From positions 372,001 to 436,000 of the forward strand of contig JAIUPK010000002.1 in the NCBI GenBank assembly GCA_020160915.1: a DNA stretch of 64,000 nucleotides. Reading direction: 5' to 3'. The DNA comes from Actinomycetota bacterium. Its GTDB lineage: Bacteria > Actinomycetota > Actinomycetes > Actinomycetales > Microbacteriaceae. The notes under the pieces are model-generated. The model saw nothing but the letters and a program-made list of their open reading frames with translations. It was not told the DNA's origin and searched no databases. Within the stretch, counting starts at the first letter, position 1. Each line of letters opens with the position of its first letter. The position numbers and the translations under genes are program-made. This document shows, piece by piece, positions 36,206 to 44,943 of the stretch.

Positions 36206-37245
36206 CCGCGCGTATCGTCGGCCTCGACATCGGAAGCGCCAGCGTGCGCGCGGTGGAGGTGAAGAACCCCGACAAGCCCAGCCGCATGATCCTGAAGACG
36301 CAGGAGCTGCCGCTGCCCGAGGGGTCGGTCAGCCGCGGTGAGGTCATCGACGTGGCGACGGTCTCCATGACCATCCGACGCCTCTGGGCGATGGGCGGCT
36401 TCGGCTCGAAGGATGTCGTGCTCGGCATGGGCGGGCCCCGGGTGCTCTCCCGGGAACTCACCATGCCCCGCGCCCCGATAGCCCAGCTTCGGGAGTCATT
36501 GCAGTTCCACGTGCAGGACCTCCTGCCGGTTCCGGTGTCGGAGGCGATTCTCGACTTCTACCCCGTGAGCGAGGCCAACGGCGACAATGGTCCGGTCATC
36601 AACGGCCTCCTCGTCGCCGCCGTCAAGGAGGCAGTCAACGCGAACATCGCGGCGGTCACCCGCGCCGGCCTGCGTGTTGCTCAGGTCGACCTCATCCCCT
36701 TCGCGCTGGCGCGCGCGCTCGCGCCGGTCGGCGTCGCCCGCGGCCTCGAGGCGATCGTGAGCATGGGCGCGAACTCCACCAACGTCGTGATCACCGAGAG
36801 CGGAGTGCCGCACTTCGTGCGCATCATCCCGTCCGGCGGCGACGACATCACCCGCGCCTTGTCAACGAGACTCAAGCTTGCGCCGCAGGCCGCGGAACTG
36901 ACCAAGCGCGCGGTCGGCCTCGATGCCGCCAACGCGACCCCTGACCAGCGGCCCGCCGTCGAGATCGTCTATGAGATCGCGGGCGAGCAGCTCACCAGCA
37001 TCCGCAACACGCTCACCTTCCACCTGAACTCGCACCCCGGAGCACAGCTGACCCGCATCATTCTCGCGGGCGGAGGCTCCGAACTCCGCGGAGTGGGTCG
37101 TGCTCTGGCCGAGATGACGGGCGTGCAGGTTGTCCAAGGCGATCCACTGGGTGGTGTTCCGGTGGGCAAGCAGATGCGCGCGAGTCGCGAGCAAGTCGTG
37201 GCACTCACCACAGCGATCGGACTCACCTTGGGGGTGGAGGAATGA
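36202..37245 (+). CDS. pilM: Type IV pilus assembly protein PilM
   Basis: The 347-residue protein is an actin-like cytoplasmic ATP-binding protein: VGLDIGSASVRAVEV (phosphate 1), EAIVSMGANSTNVVITESG (phosphate 2), and LTRIILAGGGSELRGVGRALAEMTGVQV (adenosine motif). PilM binds the N-terminus of PilN at the inner face of the membrane and helps align the motor. Overlaps of four bases with pilD and pilN show tight coupling. Length matches the family. Confidence 0.93.
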   Translation: MTARIVGLDIGSASVRAVEVKNPDKPSRMILKTQELPLPEGSVSRGEVIDVATVSMTIRRLWAMGGFGSKDVVLGMGGPRVLSRELTMPRAPIAQLRESLQFHVQDLLPVPVSEAILDFYPVSEANGDNGPVINGLLVAAVKEAVNANIAAVTRAGLRVAQVDLIPFALARALAPVGVARGLEAIVSMGANSTNVVITESGVPHFVRIIPSGGDDITRALSTRLKLAPQAAELTKRAVGLDAANATPDQRPAVEIVYEIAGEQLTSIRNTLTFHLNSHPGAQLTRIILAGGGSELRGVGRALAEMTGVQVVQGDPLGGVPVGKQMRASREQVVALTTAIGLTLGVEE

Positions 37246-37910
37246 GCAAGCGCACCGAGCGGGACGCCGTCGTGATCGGTGGCGAGCCGCGCGTCAATCT
37301 CCTCCCGCCGGAGGTCGCCCTGCGCAAGAAGGCGCGGTCCGCTCGACGCGGCCTCGTCGCCCTCGTGATCATCGTGCTGCTCGCCGTCGCCGGCGGCTAC
37401 GGGGTCGCAACCGTTCGTGCCTTGGCTGCGGAGGCCGAGCTCGCCGTGTCGCAGGCGCGCACCGCTGAGCTTCTGGCCGAGCAACTCCAGTACGGCGAGG
37501 TGACCACCGTGAGCGGCAACGTGCAGGCAGTCAAGGATGCCCGCACCGTCGCGGTCTCCACCGAGGTGCTCTGGAACGAGTACTACACGAAGATCCGCGA
37601 CTTGATTCCGGTGGACACTACCATCAGCAGTTTCGTTGTCGATGGCCGCGCTCCCTGGGAGCCTGACAACGTACCCGCCGGACCGTTGCGCCAGCCGAGG
37701 GTCGCCACGATCACCTTCGTGATCGCGTCCGCTGGCCCGTTCCCGGTGCAACCGTTCGTCGCGCAGATCTCGAAGATCCCCGGTTTTGTGGATGTCACCG
37801 CTGACGTGATCACCAAGGATGGCGAGTCCTACACGACGCAGTTCACCTACAACCTGGGAGCCGACGCACTCTCGGGCCGTTTCCCCGCCGGTGAGGAGGC
37901 GAGCAACTGA
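37242..37910 (+). CDS. pilN: Type IV pilus assembly protein PilN
   Basis: The 222-residue protein has the PilM-binding N-terminal motif GEPRVNLLPPEVALRKKARSARR, a single membrane helix (GLVALVIIVLLAVAGGYGVATV), a coiled region and a ferredoxin-like C-terminal domain. NLLPPE is the known PilM-binding signature. It overlaps pilM by four bases and pilO by one base. Confidence 0.9.
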   Translation: MSKRTERDAVVIGGEPRVNLLPPEVALRKKARSARRGLVALVIIVLLAVAGGYGVATVRALAAEAELAVSQARTAELLAEQLQYGEVTTVSGNVQAVKDARTVAVSTEVLWNEYYTKIRDLIPVDTTISSFVVDGRAPWEPDNVPAGPLRQPRVATITFVIASAGPFPVQPFVAQISKIPGFVDVTADVITKDGESYTTQFTYNLGADALSGRFPAGEEASN

Positions 37911-38557
37911 TGTCGAACCGACTGTGGATTTTCGGGGCGGTGCTCGCCAGTATCGCGATAGTCGTGCTCGGCTGGGTCGTCGGCATCTCACCCAAGCTCG
38001 CCGAGGGCGACGCGGCTGCGACCCAGCGCCAGAACGTGGACAGCCAGAACTTGGCGCAGGAGCAGGCGAACGTGCTCCTCAAGGAGCAGTTCTCCAAGAT
38101 CAAGACCTACCAGGACGAGCTCAAGAAGCTTCAGGTCTCGGTGCCCGCGTCGGCAGCACTGGATGTGTTCTCGGACCAGATCGTCACGGACGCGGTGGCC
38201 AATGGGCTGATACTGACGAACCTCACGTCACTTGAGGCGGCCGTTTACGGCGGTTCCGTGGATCCAACCGCGGCGACCAATCCCGACACGGTGAAGCCGG
38301 AGGAGTCCACCGCTACCGACCCCAACGCGCCGGCGGCCGGCCTTAACCCGTCTCTGACGAACCGATTCTTCACGATCGGCGTGTCCCTGAAGGTCACCGG
38401 TGGCGCCGACCAGATCTTCACCTTCGCGAAGGGCCTGCAGGGTGACAAGCGGCTGTTTCTGGTCACCGACATCCAATTCACTACCGATGGCGAACCGGGT
38501 GCAACCATCACCGGGTTCATCTTCGTGGTCGCCGACCCCCCTGCCGCCGCTCAATAG
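37910..38557 (+). CDS. pilO: Type IV pilus assembly protein PilO
   Basis: The 215-residue protein has one N-terminal membrane helix (LWIFGAVLASIAIVVLGWVVGI), a coiled coil (QRQNVDSQNLAQEQANVLLKEQFSKIKTYQDELKKLQ) and a C-terminal PilO-type domain interrupted by a Pro/Thr/Ala linker (DPTAATNPDTVKPEESTATDPNAPAAG). It pairs with PilN. It starts in the stop of pilN (TGATG) and is the last gene of the locus. No PilP or PilQ follows, consistent with a cell without an outer membrane. Confidence 0.85.
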   Translation: MSNRLWIFGAVLASIAIVVLGWVVGISPKLAEGDAAATQRQNVDSQNLAQEQANVLLKEQFSKIKTYQDELKKLQVSVPASAALDVFSDQIVTDAVANGLILTNLTSLEAAVYGGSVDPTAATNPDTVKPEESTATDPNAPAAGLNPSLTNRFFTIGVSLKVTGGADQIFTFAKGLQGDKRLFLVTDIQFTTDGEPGATITGFIFVVADPPAAAQ

Positions 38558-38580
38558 CAACCCCTGTCTCCCGTGCAGCC

Positions 38581-38600
38581 GCGCTCACTAGACTGAGCGC
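38581..38600. terminator. Hairpin after the pilus locus
   Basis: GCGCTCA-CTAGAC-TGAGCGC, a 7-bp perfect stem with a 6-base loop. The TAGACT partly in the loop could also be a -10 box for the next gene, so it may have a double role. Confidence 0.5.
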
Positions 38601-38630
38601 GCATATCCCACGAGGTAGGAGGAGTCGGCA

Positions 38631-39374
38631 ATGAGCGACGCACCAGTGTCACCCGAGCCCAAGAAGCCCCGCACCACCAAGCCGGAGGTCATCGAGGACG
38701 CTGTGGTCATCGAGGAGCCCGCAACCACGGCTGCTTCGAGCGAGCCCACCAAGGTCGAGCCCGTCGTCATCGACAGCCCGCCTGTCGAGACCCCCTCGCC
38801 CCAGGTCGTCTATGTGCAGACTCCCGCCCCGCCCAAGAAGAAGGGCAACCGCGGTATCGGTTCGGTTCTCGCCATCGCATCCGGCCTCATCTTCGCGGCG
38901 GCCTTCGCGCTGGTGGTCGCGGCAATCGCCAACCTCAGCGGCATCGGGCGCTTCACCGTCACCTTCCTGGCGCAGCCCAGCTTCTACGTTCCCGTGCTGT
39001 TCTACATCATCGGCGCGGTACTCCTGGTGATCATCGTGAACCGCGCCGGATGGGCCGCCTACGTGCTCGGCAGCATCTTCGTGGGTCTGGTGGTCTACTT
39101 CGGCACCGTGGGCGTGCTGCTACTCGGCCAGGGCGTCATCCTGAAGACCCCGTCCGAGGCCGCGGCGCTGCTCGCTCTGGGGCTCACCAACCCGCTCGTG
39201 ATCGCGGCCAGCCTCGTGGCGCGTGAGGTCTCGATGTGGACGGGCGCCCTGATCAGCCGTCGCGGACGCCGCCTCAAGGTGCACAACGCCACCGCCCACG
39301 AGACGTGGGAGCGCGAAGTCGCCCAGAAGAAGGCGGAGCATGAGCGCACCTCCGCAGCTGCCACCGCCGTCTAA
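38631..39374 (+). CDS. Membrane protein with acidic/Pro-rich N-terminus
   Basis: I do not recognise this 247-residue protein. Residues 1-75 are disordered and rich in Glu, Pro, Val and Thr, then come PPKKKGNRGIG and about four membrane helices (VLAIASGLIFAAAFALVVAAI, VPVLFYIIGAVLLVIIV, WAAYVLGSIFVGLVVYF, ALLALGLTNPLVIAASLV), ending in a basic cytoplasmic tail (ISRRGRRLKVHN..). Its architecture is like small actinobacterial membrane proteins of unknown function. AGGAGG lies before the ATG at 38631. It overlaps the next gene by 35 bases. Confidence 0.65.
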   Translation: MSDAPVSPEPKKPRTTKPEVIEDAVVIEEPATTAASSEPTKVEPVVIDSPPVETPSPQVVYVQTPAPPKKKGNRGIGSVLAIASGLIFAAAFALVVAAIANLSGIGRFTVTFLAQPSFYVPVLFYIIGAVLLVIIVNRAGWAAYVLGSIFVGLVVYFGTVGVLLLGQGVILKTPSEAAALLALGLTNPLVIAASLVAREVSMWTGALISRRGRRLKVHNATAHETWEREVAQKKAEHERTSAAATAV

Positions 39375-39765
39375 TCCGGCCTTACTGCCCGTACTCGCTG
39401 CTGTCGTCTACGTTGCGGCCGTCGTAGCAGGCTGGGGGATTCTCAGCCTGCTGCTCGACCGCGACGTGATCGACTACCCGGATGCGGGCCCACTGCTGGG
39501 CCCGGCCATGGCCGTTGCCGGCGGTGTCGTGACGTGGCTGGTGCTCTGGCGACGCCCGGCGAGGGTGCTCGCGGCGGTCGCGATCGCCGGCTTCGGAACC
39601 TACCTGGCGGTCATCCTCATCGGCGCGATCGGGTACACGGTGACCCGCGCAGACGGCTCATGGATGCTGCTGGCCGGCGCACACTTCGCGCTCAGCCCGT
39701 TCGTGGCCGCTGCCGCTGGGCTCTCGGCACTGACCGTGCTGGTCGTTCGAGCGGTTCAGCCGTGA
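39340..39765 (+). CDS. DUF6121-like membrane protein
   Basis: The 141-residue protein has four membrane helices (LLPVLAAVVYVAAVVAGWGIL, LLGPAMAVAGGVVTWLVLW, VLAAVAIAGFGTYLAVILIGAIGY, SPFVAAAAGLSALTVLVV). I associate this pattern with DUF6121 of Microbacteriaceae, from memory. No function is known. It overlaps the 3' end of the previous membrane protein gene by 35 bases, so the two are co-transcribed. It is followed by the rpsL promoter region. Confidence 0.6.
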   Translation: MSAPPQLPPPSNPALLPVLAAVVYVAAVVAGWGILSLLLDRDVIDYPDAGPLLGPAMAVAGGVVTWLVLWRRPARVLAAVAIAGFGTYLAVILIGAIGYTVTRADGSWMLLAGAHFALSPFVAAAAGLSALTVLVVRAVQP

Positions 39766-39775
39766 GCGCAATCAT

Positions 39776-39804
39776 TTGACCGGCGTGTCCGGCAAGACTA
39801 TTCT
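39776..39804 (+). promoter_or_regulatory. rpsL (str operon) promoter
   Basis: TTGACC (39776-39781), a 17-base spacer and TATTCT (39799-39804) make a strong housekeeping promoter. Transcription would begin near 39811, giving a leader of about 207 bases before rpsL. I see no clear protein-coding content in that leader. Confidence 0.7.
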
Positions 39805-40017
39805 TGGCGAGGTGTGCGCTTTGTCGTGCGCTTGAAGCATGCCTTCGAGTCATTGCACTTCGCACCACCGGGTTCGCTCATCGAACGACCCCCACGGCAT
39901 ACCCACAAATCTCGGCGAAAGCTCGACCTGTGGGTCCAGATGAACTCGACCGGCCCGCCAGTCGAATGCTAACCATCAAGACGCTGTCACCGTGCAGCAA
40001 TTACAAGGAGTTACTTA

Positions 40018-40392
40018 GTGCCCACCATTCAGCAGTTGGTGCGTAAGGGACGCACGCCGAAGGTCGTCAAGACCAAGGCGCCCGCCCTCCGCTCCAACCC
40101 GCAGCAGCGCGGCGTTTGCACGCGTGTCTACACGACGACCCCCAAGAAGCCGAACTCGGCTCTGCGCAAGGTCGCTCGCGTCAAGCTCTCCAACGGAACC
40201 GAGGTCACGGCCTACATTCCCGGCGAGGGTCACAACCTTCAGGAGCACTCGATGGTCCTGGTCCGCGGCGGTCGCGTGAAGGACCTCCCCGGCGTGCGCT
40301 ACAAGATCATCCGTGGCGCCCTCGACACCCAGGCGGTCAAGAACCGTAAGCAAGCGCGCAGCCGCTACGGAGCGAAGATGGACAAGAAGTAA
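40018..40392 (+). CDS. rpsL: 30S ribosomal protein S12
   Basis: The 124-residue protein contains [18 protein letters not shown] and [14 protein letters not shown], with the Lys residues (near 43 and 88) whose mutation gives streptomycin resistance in other species both present, so it is the sensitive form. It takes part in decoding at the A site. The start is GTG, preceded by ACAAGGAG at 40004-40011. Its stop overlaps the rpsG start (TAATG). Confidence 0.98.
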   Translation: MPTIQQLVRKGRTPKVVKTKAPALRSNPQQRGVCTRVYTTTPKKPNSALRKVARVKLSNGTEVTAYIPGEGHNLQEHSMVLVRGGRVKDLPGVRYKIIRGALDTQAVKNRKQARSRYGAKMDKK

Positions 40393-40862
40393 TGCCTCGT
40401 AAAGGACCAGCACCGAAGCGTCCCGTTGTCGCGGACCCGGTCTACGGAGCTCCCATCGTGAGCCAGCTCGTCAACAAGATCCTGCTCGATGGCAAGAAGG
40501 GCCTCGCCGAGCGCATCGTCTACGGTGCACTCGAGGGCGTGTCTGCCAAGAACGGCCAGGATGCTGTCGTCACCCTCAAGAAGGCGCTCGACAACGTGCG
40601 CCCCACCATTGAGGTCAAGTCCCGCCGCGTCGGTGGCTCGACGTACCAGGTTCCGGTCGAGGTCAAGGCGCACCGCGCCAACACTCTCGCCCTGCGCTGG
40701 CTCACGAGCTACGCCAAGGGTCGTCGCGAGAAGACGATGACCGAGCGTCTCACCAACGAGATCCTCGACGCCTCGAACGGCCTCGGTGCCGCGGTCAAGC
40801 GCCGCGAGGACACCCACAAGATGGCCGAGTCGAACAAGGCCTTCGCGCACTACCGCTGGTAG
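40392..40862 (+). CDS. rpsG: 30S ribosomal protein S7
   Basis: The 156-residue protein is the head-nucleating 16S-binding protein, with [43 protein letters not shown] and [18 protein letters not shown]. Length fits the family. It is translationally coupled to rpsL through the one-base overlap. A pair of inverted repeats lies between it and fusA. Confidence 0.98.
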   Translation: MPRKGPAPKRPVVADPVYGAPIVSQLVNKILLDGKKGLAERIVYGALEGVSAKNGQDAVVTLKKALDNVRPTIEVKSRRVGGSTYQVPVEVKAHRANTLALRWLTSYAKGRREKTMTERLTNEILDASNGLGAAVKRREDTHKMAESNKAFAHYRW

Positions 40863-40871
40863 TCCGCAGCC

Positions 40872-40903
40872 GGTCGAGTAGCGCGTGAGCGCGTATCGAG
40901 ACC
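40872..40903. repeat. Palindromic intergenic repeat, copy 3a
   Basis: It runs from GGTCGAGTAGCGCG to CGTATCGAGACC. With copy 3b in the opposite orientation, two bases away, it makes a longer hairpin inside the str operon between rpsG and fusA. Confidence 0.8.
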
Positions 40904-40905
40904 AA

Positions 40906-40935
40906 GTTTCGATACGCGCTGCGCGCTACTCAACC
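40906..40935. repeat. Palindromic intergenic repeat, copy 3b (inverted)
   Basis: It runs from GTTTCGATACGCGC to GCGCGCTACTCAACC, the reverse complement form of the family. Copies 3a and 3b together can form one stem of about 30 pairs with mismatches. Confidence 0.8.
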
Positions 40936-40972
40936 AGCCCAGAATCCAACACCCTCTGAAAGTAGGAACACC

Positions 40973-43090
40973 GTGGCACAGGACGTGCTCACCGACCTGA
41001 ACAAGGTCCGCAACATCGGCATCATGGCTCACATCGACGCCGGCAAGACGACGACGACCGAGCGCATCCTGTTCTACACGGGTATCACCCACAAGATCGG
41101 TGAGGTGCACGACGGCGCCGCGACGATGGACTGGATGGCGCAGGAGCAGGAGCGTGGCATCACGATCACCTCCGCCGCGACGACCTGTTTCTGGGACAAG
41201 CACCAGATCAACATCATCGACACCCCCGGCCACGTGGACTTCACCGTCGAGGTGGAGCGCTCGCTCCGCGTGCTCGATGGCGCGGTCGCCGTGTTCGACG
41301 GCAAGGAGGGCGTTGAGCCCCAGTCCGAGACCGTCTGGCGCCAGGCCGACAAGTACGACGTTCCGCGCATCTGCTTCGTCAACAAGATGGACAAGCTGGG
41401 CGCCGACTTCTACTTCACCGTCGACACGATCATCAAGCGCCTCGGCGCCAAGCCGCTGGTCATCCAGCTGCCGATCGGTTTCGAGAACACCTTCGAGGGT
41501 GTTGTCGACCTCGTCGAGATGCGCGCGCTCACGTGGCGCGGCGACTCGAAGGGTGACGTCGAGATGGGCGCCAAGTACGCCATCGAGGAGATCCCGGCCG
41601 ACCTGGTCGAGAAGGCCAACGAGTACCGGGCCATCCTTCTGGAGACTGTCGCCGAGACTGACGACGAGCTGCTCGAGCGTTACCTCAACGGTGACACCGA
41701 CTTCTCGGTCGCCGAGATCAAGAAGGCGATCCGCAAGCTCACGGTCAACAGCGAGATCTACCCAGTGCTGTGTGGCTCGGCGTTCAAGAACCGCGGCGTG
41801 CAGCCCATGCTGGATGCCGTCGTCGACTACCTGCCGAGCCCGCTGGACGTTCCCGCAACTGAGGGTCACGACGTGCGCGACGAGAGTGTCGTCGTCGAGC
41901 GTCACCCCGACGCCAAGGAGCCGTTCGCGGCACTCGCGTTCAAGGTTGCTGTGCACCCGTTCTTCGGTCGCCTCACCTACGTGCGCGTGTACTCCGGCCA
42001 GGCCGACTCGGGTGCTCAGCTGATCAACTCGACCAAGGGCAAGAAGGAGCGCATCGGGAAGATCTTCCAGATGCACGCCAACAAGGAGAACCCGGTCGAC
42101 AGTGTCACCGCTGGCCACATCTACGCGGTCATCGGCCTCAAGGACACCACCACGGGCGACACCCTCTGCGACCCGAACAGCCAGGTCGTGCTCGAGTCGA
42201 TGACGTTCCCGGAGCCCGTGATCGAGGTCGCGATCGAGCCGAAGACGAAGGCCGACCAGGAGAAGCTGGGTGTCGCCATCCAGAAGCTCGCTGAGGAGGA
42301 CCCGACCTTCCGCACGGAGCAGAACCAGGACACCGGCCAGACGGTCATCAAGGGCATGGGCGAGCTTCACCTCGACATCCTTGTCGACCGCATGAAGCGC
42401 GAGTTCAACGTCGAGGCCAACGTGGGCAAGCCCCAGGTCGCCTACCGCGAGACGATCCGCCGCACTGTGGACAAGCACGACTACACCCACAAGAAGCAGA
42501 CCGGTGGTTCCGGCCAGTTCGCGAAGGTGCAGATCTCGCTCGAGCCGATGGAAGTCACGCCCGAGAAGATCTACGAGTTCGAGAACAAGGTCACGGGTGG
42601 GCGCATCCCGCGCGAGTACATCCCGTCGATCGATGCCGGATTCCAGGCATCGATGGCGGTCGGCGTTCTCGCCGGGTACCCGATGGTCGGCGTGCGAGGC
42701 ATCATCCTCGACGGTGCCGCCCACGATGTGGACTCCTCGGAAATGGCCTTCAAGATCGCCGGATCCATGGCGTTCAAGGAAGCGGCCCGCAAGGCCAGCC
42801 CCGTTCTGCTCGAGCCGCTGATGGCCGTCGAGGTGCGCACCCCTGAGGAATACATGGGTGACGTCATCGGTGACCTGAACTCGCGGCGCGGTCAGATCCA
42901 GTCCATGGAGGATGCGACCGGAGTCAAGGTCGTCACCGCCAAGGTGCCACTGTCGGAAATGTTCGGTTACGTGGGTGACCTGAGGTCCAAGACCTCCGGT
43001 CGCGCGGTGTACTCGATGAGCTTCGACAGCTACTCGGAAGTTCCCAAAGCGGTGGCTGACGAGATCATCCAGAAGAACAAGGGCGAATAG
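40973..43090 (+). CDS. fusA: Elongation factor G
   Basis: The 705-residue GTPase drives translocation. G1 is [18 protein letters not shown]2 [12 protein letters not shown]3 DTPGHVDF and G4 NKMDK, followed by domains II-V with [23 protein letters not shown] and the C-terminal [28 protein letters not shown]. The start is GTG, with AAAGTAGGA upstream. The REP-like pair lies before it; tuf follows after 117 bases, with two hairpins between. Confidence 0.98.
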   Translation: MAQDVLTDLNKVRNIGIMAHIDAGKTTTTERILFYTGITHKIGEVHDGAATMDWMAQEQERGITITSAATTCFWDKHQINIIDTPGHVDFTVEVERSLRVLDGAVAVFDGKEGVEPQSETVWRQADKYDVPRICFVNKMDKLGADFYFTVDTIIKRLGAKPLVIQLPIGFENTFEGVVDLVEMRALTWRGDSKGDVEMGAKYAIEEIPADLVEKANEYRAILLETVAETDDELLERYLNGDTDFSVAEIKKAIRKLTVNSEIYPVLCGSAFKNRGVQPMLDAVVDYLPSPLDVPATEGHDVRDESVVVERHPDAKEPFAALAFKVAVHPFFGRLTYVRVYSGQADSGAQLINSTKGKKERIGKIFQMHANKENPVDSVTAGHIYAVIGLKDTTTGDTLCDPNSQVVLESMTFPEPVIEVAIEPKTKADQEKLGVAIQKLAEEDPTFRTEQNQDTGQTVIKGMGELHLDILVDRMKREFNVEANVGKPQVAYRETIRRTVDKHDYTHKKQTGGSGQFAKVQISLEPMEVTPEKIYEFENKVTGGRIPREYIPSIDAGFQASMAVGVLAGYPMVGVRGIILDGAAHDVDSSEMAFKIAGSMAFKEAARKASPVLLEPLMAVEVRTPEEYMGDVIGDLNSRRGQIQSMEDATGVKVVTAKVPLSEMFGYVGDLRSKTSGRAVYSMSFDSYSEVPKAVADEIIQKNKGE

Positions 43091-43096
43091 CCCCCA

Positions 43097-43178
43097 GGAC
43101 TCGCAGGAGTCCGCCAGCACAAACCAACTAACATAAACACACACCAAACGCCTCAGCATCCGACAACCAGTCGGATGC
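43097..43178 (+). promoter_or_regulatory. Two hairpins between fusA and tuf
   Basis: GGACTC-GCAG-GAGTCC (43097-43112) and GCATCCGAC-AACCA-GTCGGATGC (43156-43178), the second with a perfect 9-bp stem. Between them is an A/C-rich single-stranded stretch. They could be an mRNA processing site, an attenuator or part of a separate tuf leader. Confidence 0.5.
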
Positions 43179-43207
43179 TTGGCACCGAGTCCTGAGGAGG
43201 ACCCACA

Positions 43208-44401
43208 GTGGCTAAGGCCAAGTTCGAGCGGAGCAAGCCGCACGTAAACATCGGAACGATCGGTCACGTTGACCACGGAAAGACGACGCTCACCGCGGCG
43301 ATCTCCAAGGTGCTGGCTGACAAGTTCCCGTCCGCGACCAACGTTCAGCGCGACTTCGCGTCGATCGACTCGGCGCCGGAAGAGCGCCAGCGTGGTATCA
43401 CGATCAACATCTCGCACGTCGAGTACGAGACGGCGAAGCGCCACTACGCGCACGTCGACGCACCCGGCCACGCTGACTACATCAAGAACATGATCACCGG
43501 TGCGGCCCAGATGGACGGCGCGATCCTCGTGGTTGCGGCGACCGACGGTCCCATGGCGCAGACCCGCGAGCACGTGCTGCTCGCCAAGCAGGTCGGCGTG
43601 CCGTACCTGCTGGTCGCGCTCAACAAGTCCGACATGGTCGAGGACGAGGAGATCCTGGAGCTCGTTGAGCTCGAGGTTCGCGAGCTGCTCTCGAGCCAGG
43701 GCTTCGATGGCGACAACGCTCCCGTTGTGCGCGTCTCGGGCCTCAAGGCTCTCGAGGGTGACGAGAAGTGGACCCAGTCCATCCTCGACCTCATGGCTGC
43801 CGTCGACGAGTCCGTTCCGGACCCGGTGCGCGACAAGGACAAGCCGTTCCTCATGCCGATCGAGGACGTCTTCACGATCACCGGTCGTGGAACCGTCGTG
43901 ACGGGCCGCGCCGAGCGTGGCACGCTGGCGATCAACTCCGACGTGGAGATCGTGGGCATCCGCCCCGTTCAGAAGACCACCGTCACGGGTATCGAGATGT
44001 TCCACAAGCAGCTCGACGAGGCCTGGGCCGGCGAGAACTGTGGTCTGCTGCTCCGCGGCACCAAGCGCGAGGACGTCGAGCGCGGCCAGGTTGTCGTCAA
44101 GCCCGGTTCGGTCACGCCGCACACGGACTTCGAGGGCACCGCCTACATCCTGTCCAAGGATGAGGGTGGCCGTCACAACCCGTTCTACGCGAACTACCGT
44201 CCGCAGTTCTACTTCCGCACCACCGACGTCACCGGCGTCATCACGCTGCCCGAGGGCACCGAGATGGTCATGCCCGGCGACACCACCGACATGACGGTTG
44301 AGCTGATCCAGCCCATCGCCATGGAGGAGGGCCTGCGTTTCGCCATCCGTGAGGGTGGCCGCACGGTCGGCGCCGGAACGGTGACGAAGATCCTCAAGTA
44401 G
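43208..44401 (+). CDS. tuf: Elongation factor Tu
   Basis: The 397-residue protein delivers aminoacyl-tRNA. G1 is [11 protein letters not shown]2 [15 protein letters not shown]3 DAPGHADYI and G4 NKSDM, with domains II and III complete. Kirromycin-binding positions look normal. The start is GTG, with GAGGAGGACC upstream. It has the last strong hairpin of the str cluster downstream. Length matches the family. Confidence 0.98.
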   Translation: MAKAKFERSKPHVNIGTIGHVDHGKTTLTAAISKVLADKFPSATNVQRDFASIDSAPEERQRGITINISHVEYETAKRHYAHVDAPGHADYIKNMITGAAQMDGAILVVAATDGPMAQTREHVLLAKQVGVPYLLVALNKSDMVEDEEILELVELEVRELLSSQGFDGDNAPVVRVSGLKALEGDEKWTQSILDLMAAVDESVPDPVRDKDKPFLMPIEDVFTITGRGTVVTGRAERGTLAINSDVEIVGIRPVQKTTVTGIEMFHKQLDEAWAGENCGLLLRGTKREDVERGQVVVKPGSVTPHTDFEGTAYILSKDEGGRHNPFYANYRPQFYFRTTDVTGVITLPEGTEMVMPGDTTDMTVELIQPIAMEEGLRFAIREGGRTVGAGTVTKILK

Positions 44402-44408
44402 TTCCGCT

Positions 44409-44442
44409 GGTCGAGTAGCGGCGCAAGCCGCATATCGAGACC
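44409..44442. repeat. Palindromic intergenic repeat, copy 4
   Basis: It begins GGTCGAGTAGCGGC and ends GCATATCGAGACC. It lies eight bases after the tuf stop and just before the terminator hairpin. Confidence 0.8.
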
Positions 44443-44450
44443 ACACCGAC

Positions 44451-44480
44451 AGGGGTCGGGCCCGCATGGGTCCGGCCCCT
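44451..44480 (+). terminator. tuf terminator hairpin
   Basis: AGGGGTCGGGCCC (44451-44463) pairs with GGGTCCGGCCCCT (44468-44480) over a GCAT loop, a 13-bp stem with two wobble pairs. It is followed by TCGTCGTTCT. It ends the str cluster. Confidence 0.75.
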
Positions 44481-44517
44481 TCGTCGTTCTCCCTGTCGAC
44501 GCGGCTGCCCCGGTCGC

Positions 44518-44523
44518 TAGGAT
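44518..44523 (+). promoter_or_regulatory. -10 box TAGGAT of a leaderless gene
   Basis: TAGGAT is six bases before the ATG at 44530 with no ribosome binding site, as for the other leaderless starts in this window. Confidence 0.5.
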
Positions 44524-44529
44524 GCCCTC

Positions 44530-44943
44530 ATGACTGGCAGGGTGCTCGGCGTCGTTCTGCAGGCCGTCATCGGCACGGTACTGACCGTCGTGCTCGCCGG
44601 CCTCTACTTCATGCTCATCCTGGGCGTGGCCCCCTCGGAGGCATTCTTCGATCAGGGGATCCGGCTCGTGCTGGGCTTCGTCGACATTGGGATCGTCACC
44701 TGGGTGGTACTGCTCGTCGTGGGGGCGGTTCGGCGCAGGGGTCTCGGGTGGGGCGTCGGGGGGTCGCTGCTGGCGGCCCTCGTCGGCGCGGTGGTGAACC
44801 TGATCTGGATCGTCATCCTGTCGGCCATCAACGGCGGCGCAGACATCTTCGCGATCGCCCTCGGCGTGCAGGCCGGCATCTTCTTCCTGATCGCCGTGGC
44901 GATCACCGCACCGCTTGTTCTGCGGGTGTTCGTGCGGCGATGA
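44530..44943 (+). CDS. Hypothetical membrane protein
   Basis: The 137-residue protein has four hydrophobic helices (VVLQAVIGTVLTVVLAGLYFMLIL, LVLGFVDIGIVTWVVLLVVGA, LLAALVGAVVNLIWIVILSAI, IFAIALGVQAGIFFLIAVAITAPLVL). No family is recognised. The start is ATG with a TAGGAT box six bases before it. The 3' end overlaps the convergent glycosyltransferase-like gene by 41 bases, an unusual antisense overlap. Confidence 0.65.
   Translation: MTGRVLGVVLQAVIGTVLTVVLAGLYFMLILGVAPSEAFFDQGIRLVLGFVDIGIVTWVVLLVVGAVRRRGLGWGVGGSLLAALVGAVVNLIWIVILSAINGGADIFAIALGVQAGIFFLIAVAITAPLVLRVFVRR

Noticed and set aside
40018-40392. Streptomycin-resistance change in rpsL, and rifampicin-resistance change in rpoB
   Set aside because: The key Lys residues of S12 and the rifampicin cluster of the beta subunit have the sensitive form.
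40850-44467. A 1,205-codon open frame antisense to fusA and tuf
   Set aside because: Shadow of two highly conserved genes, without domains or initiation signals.
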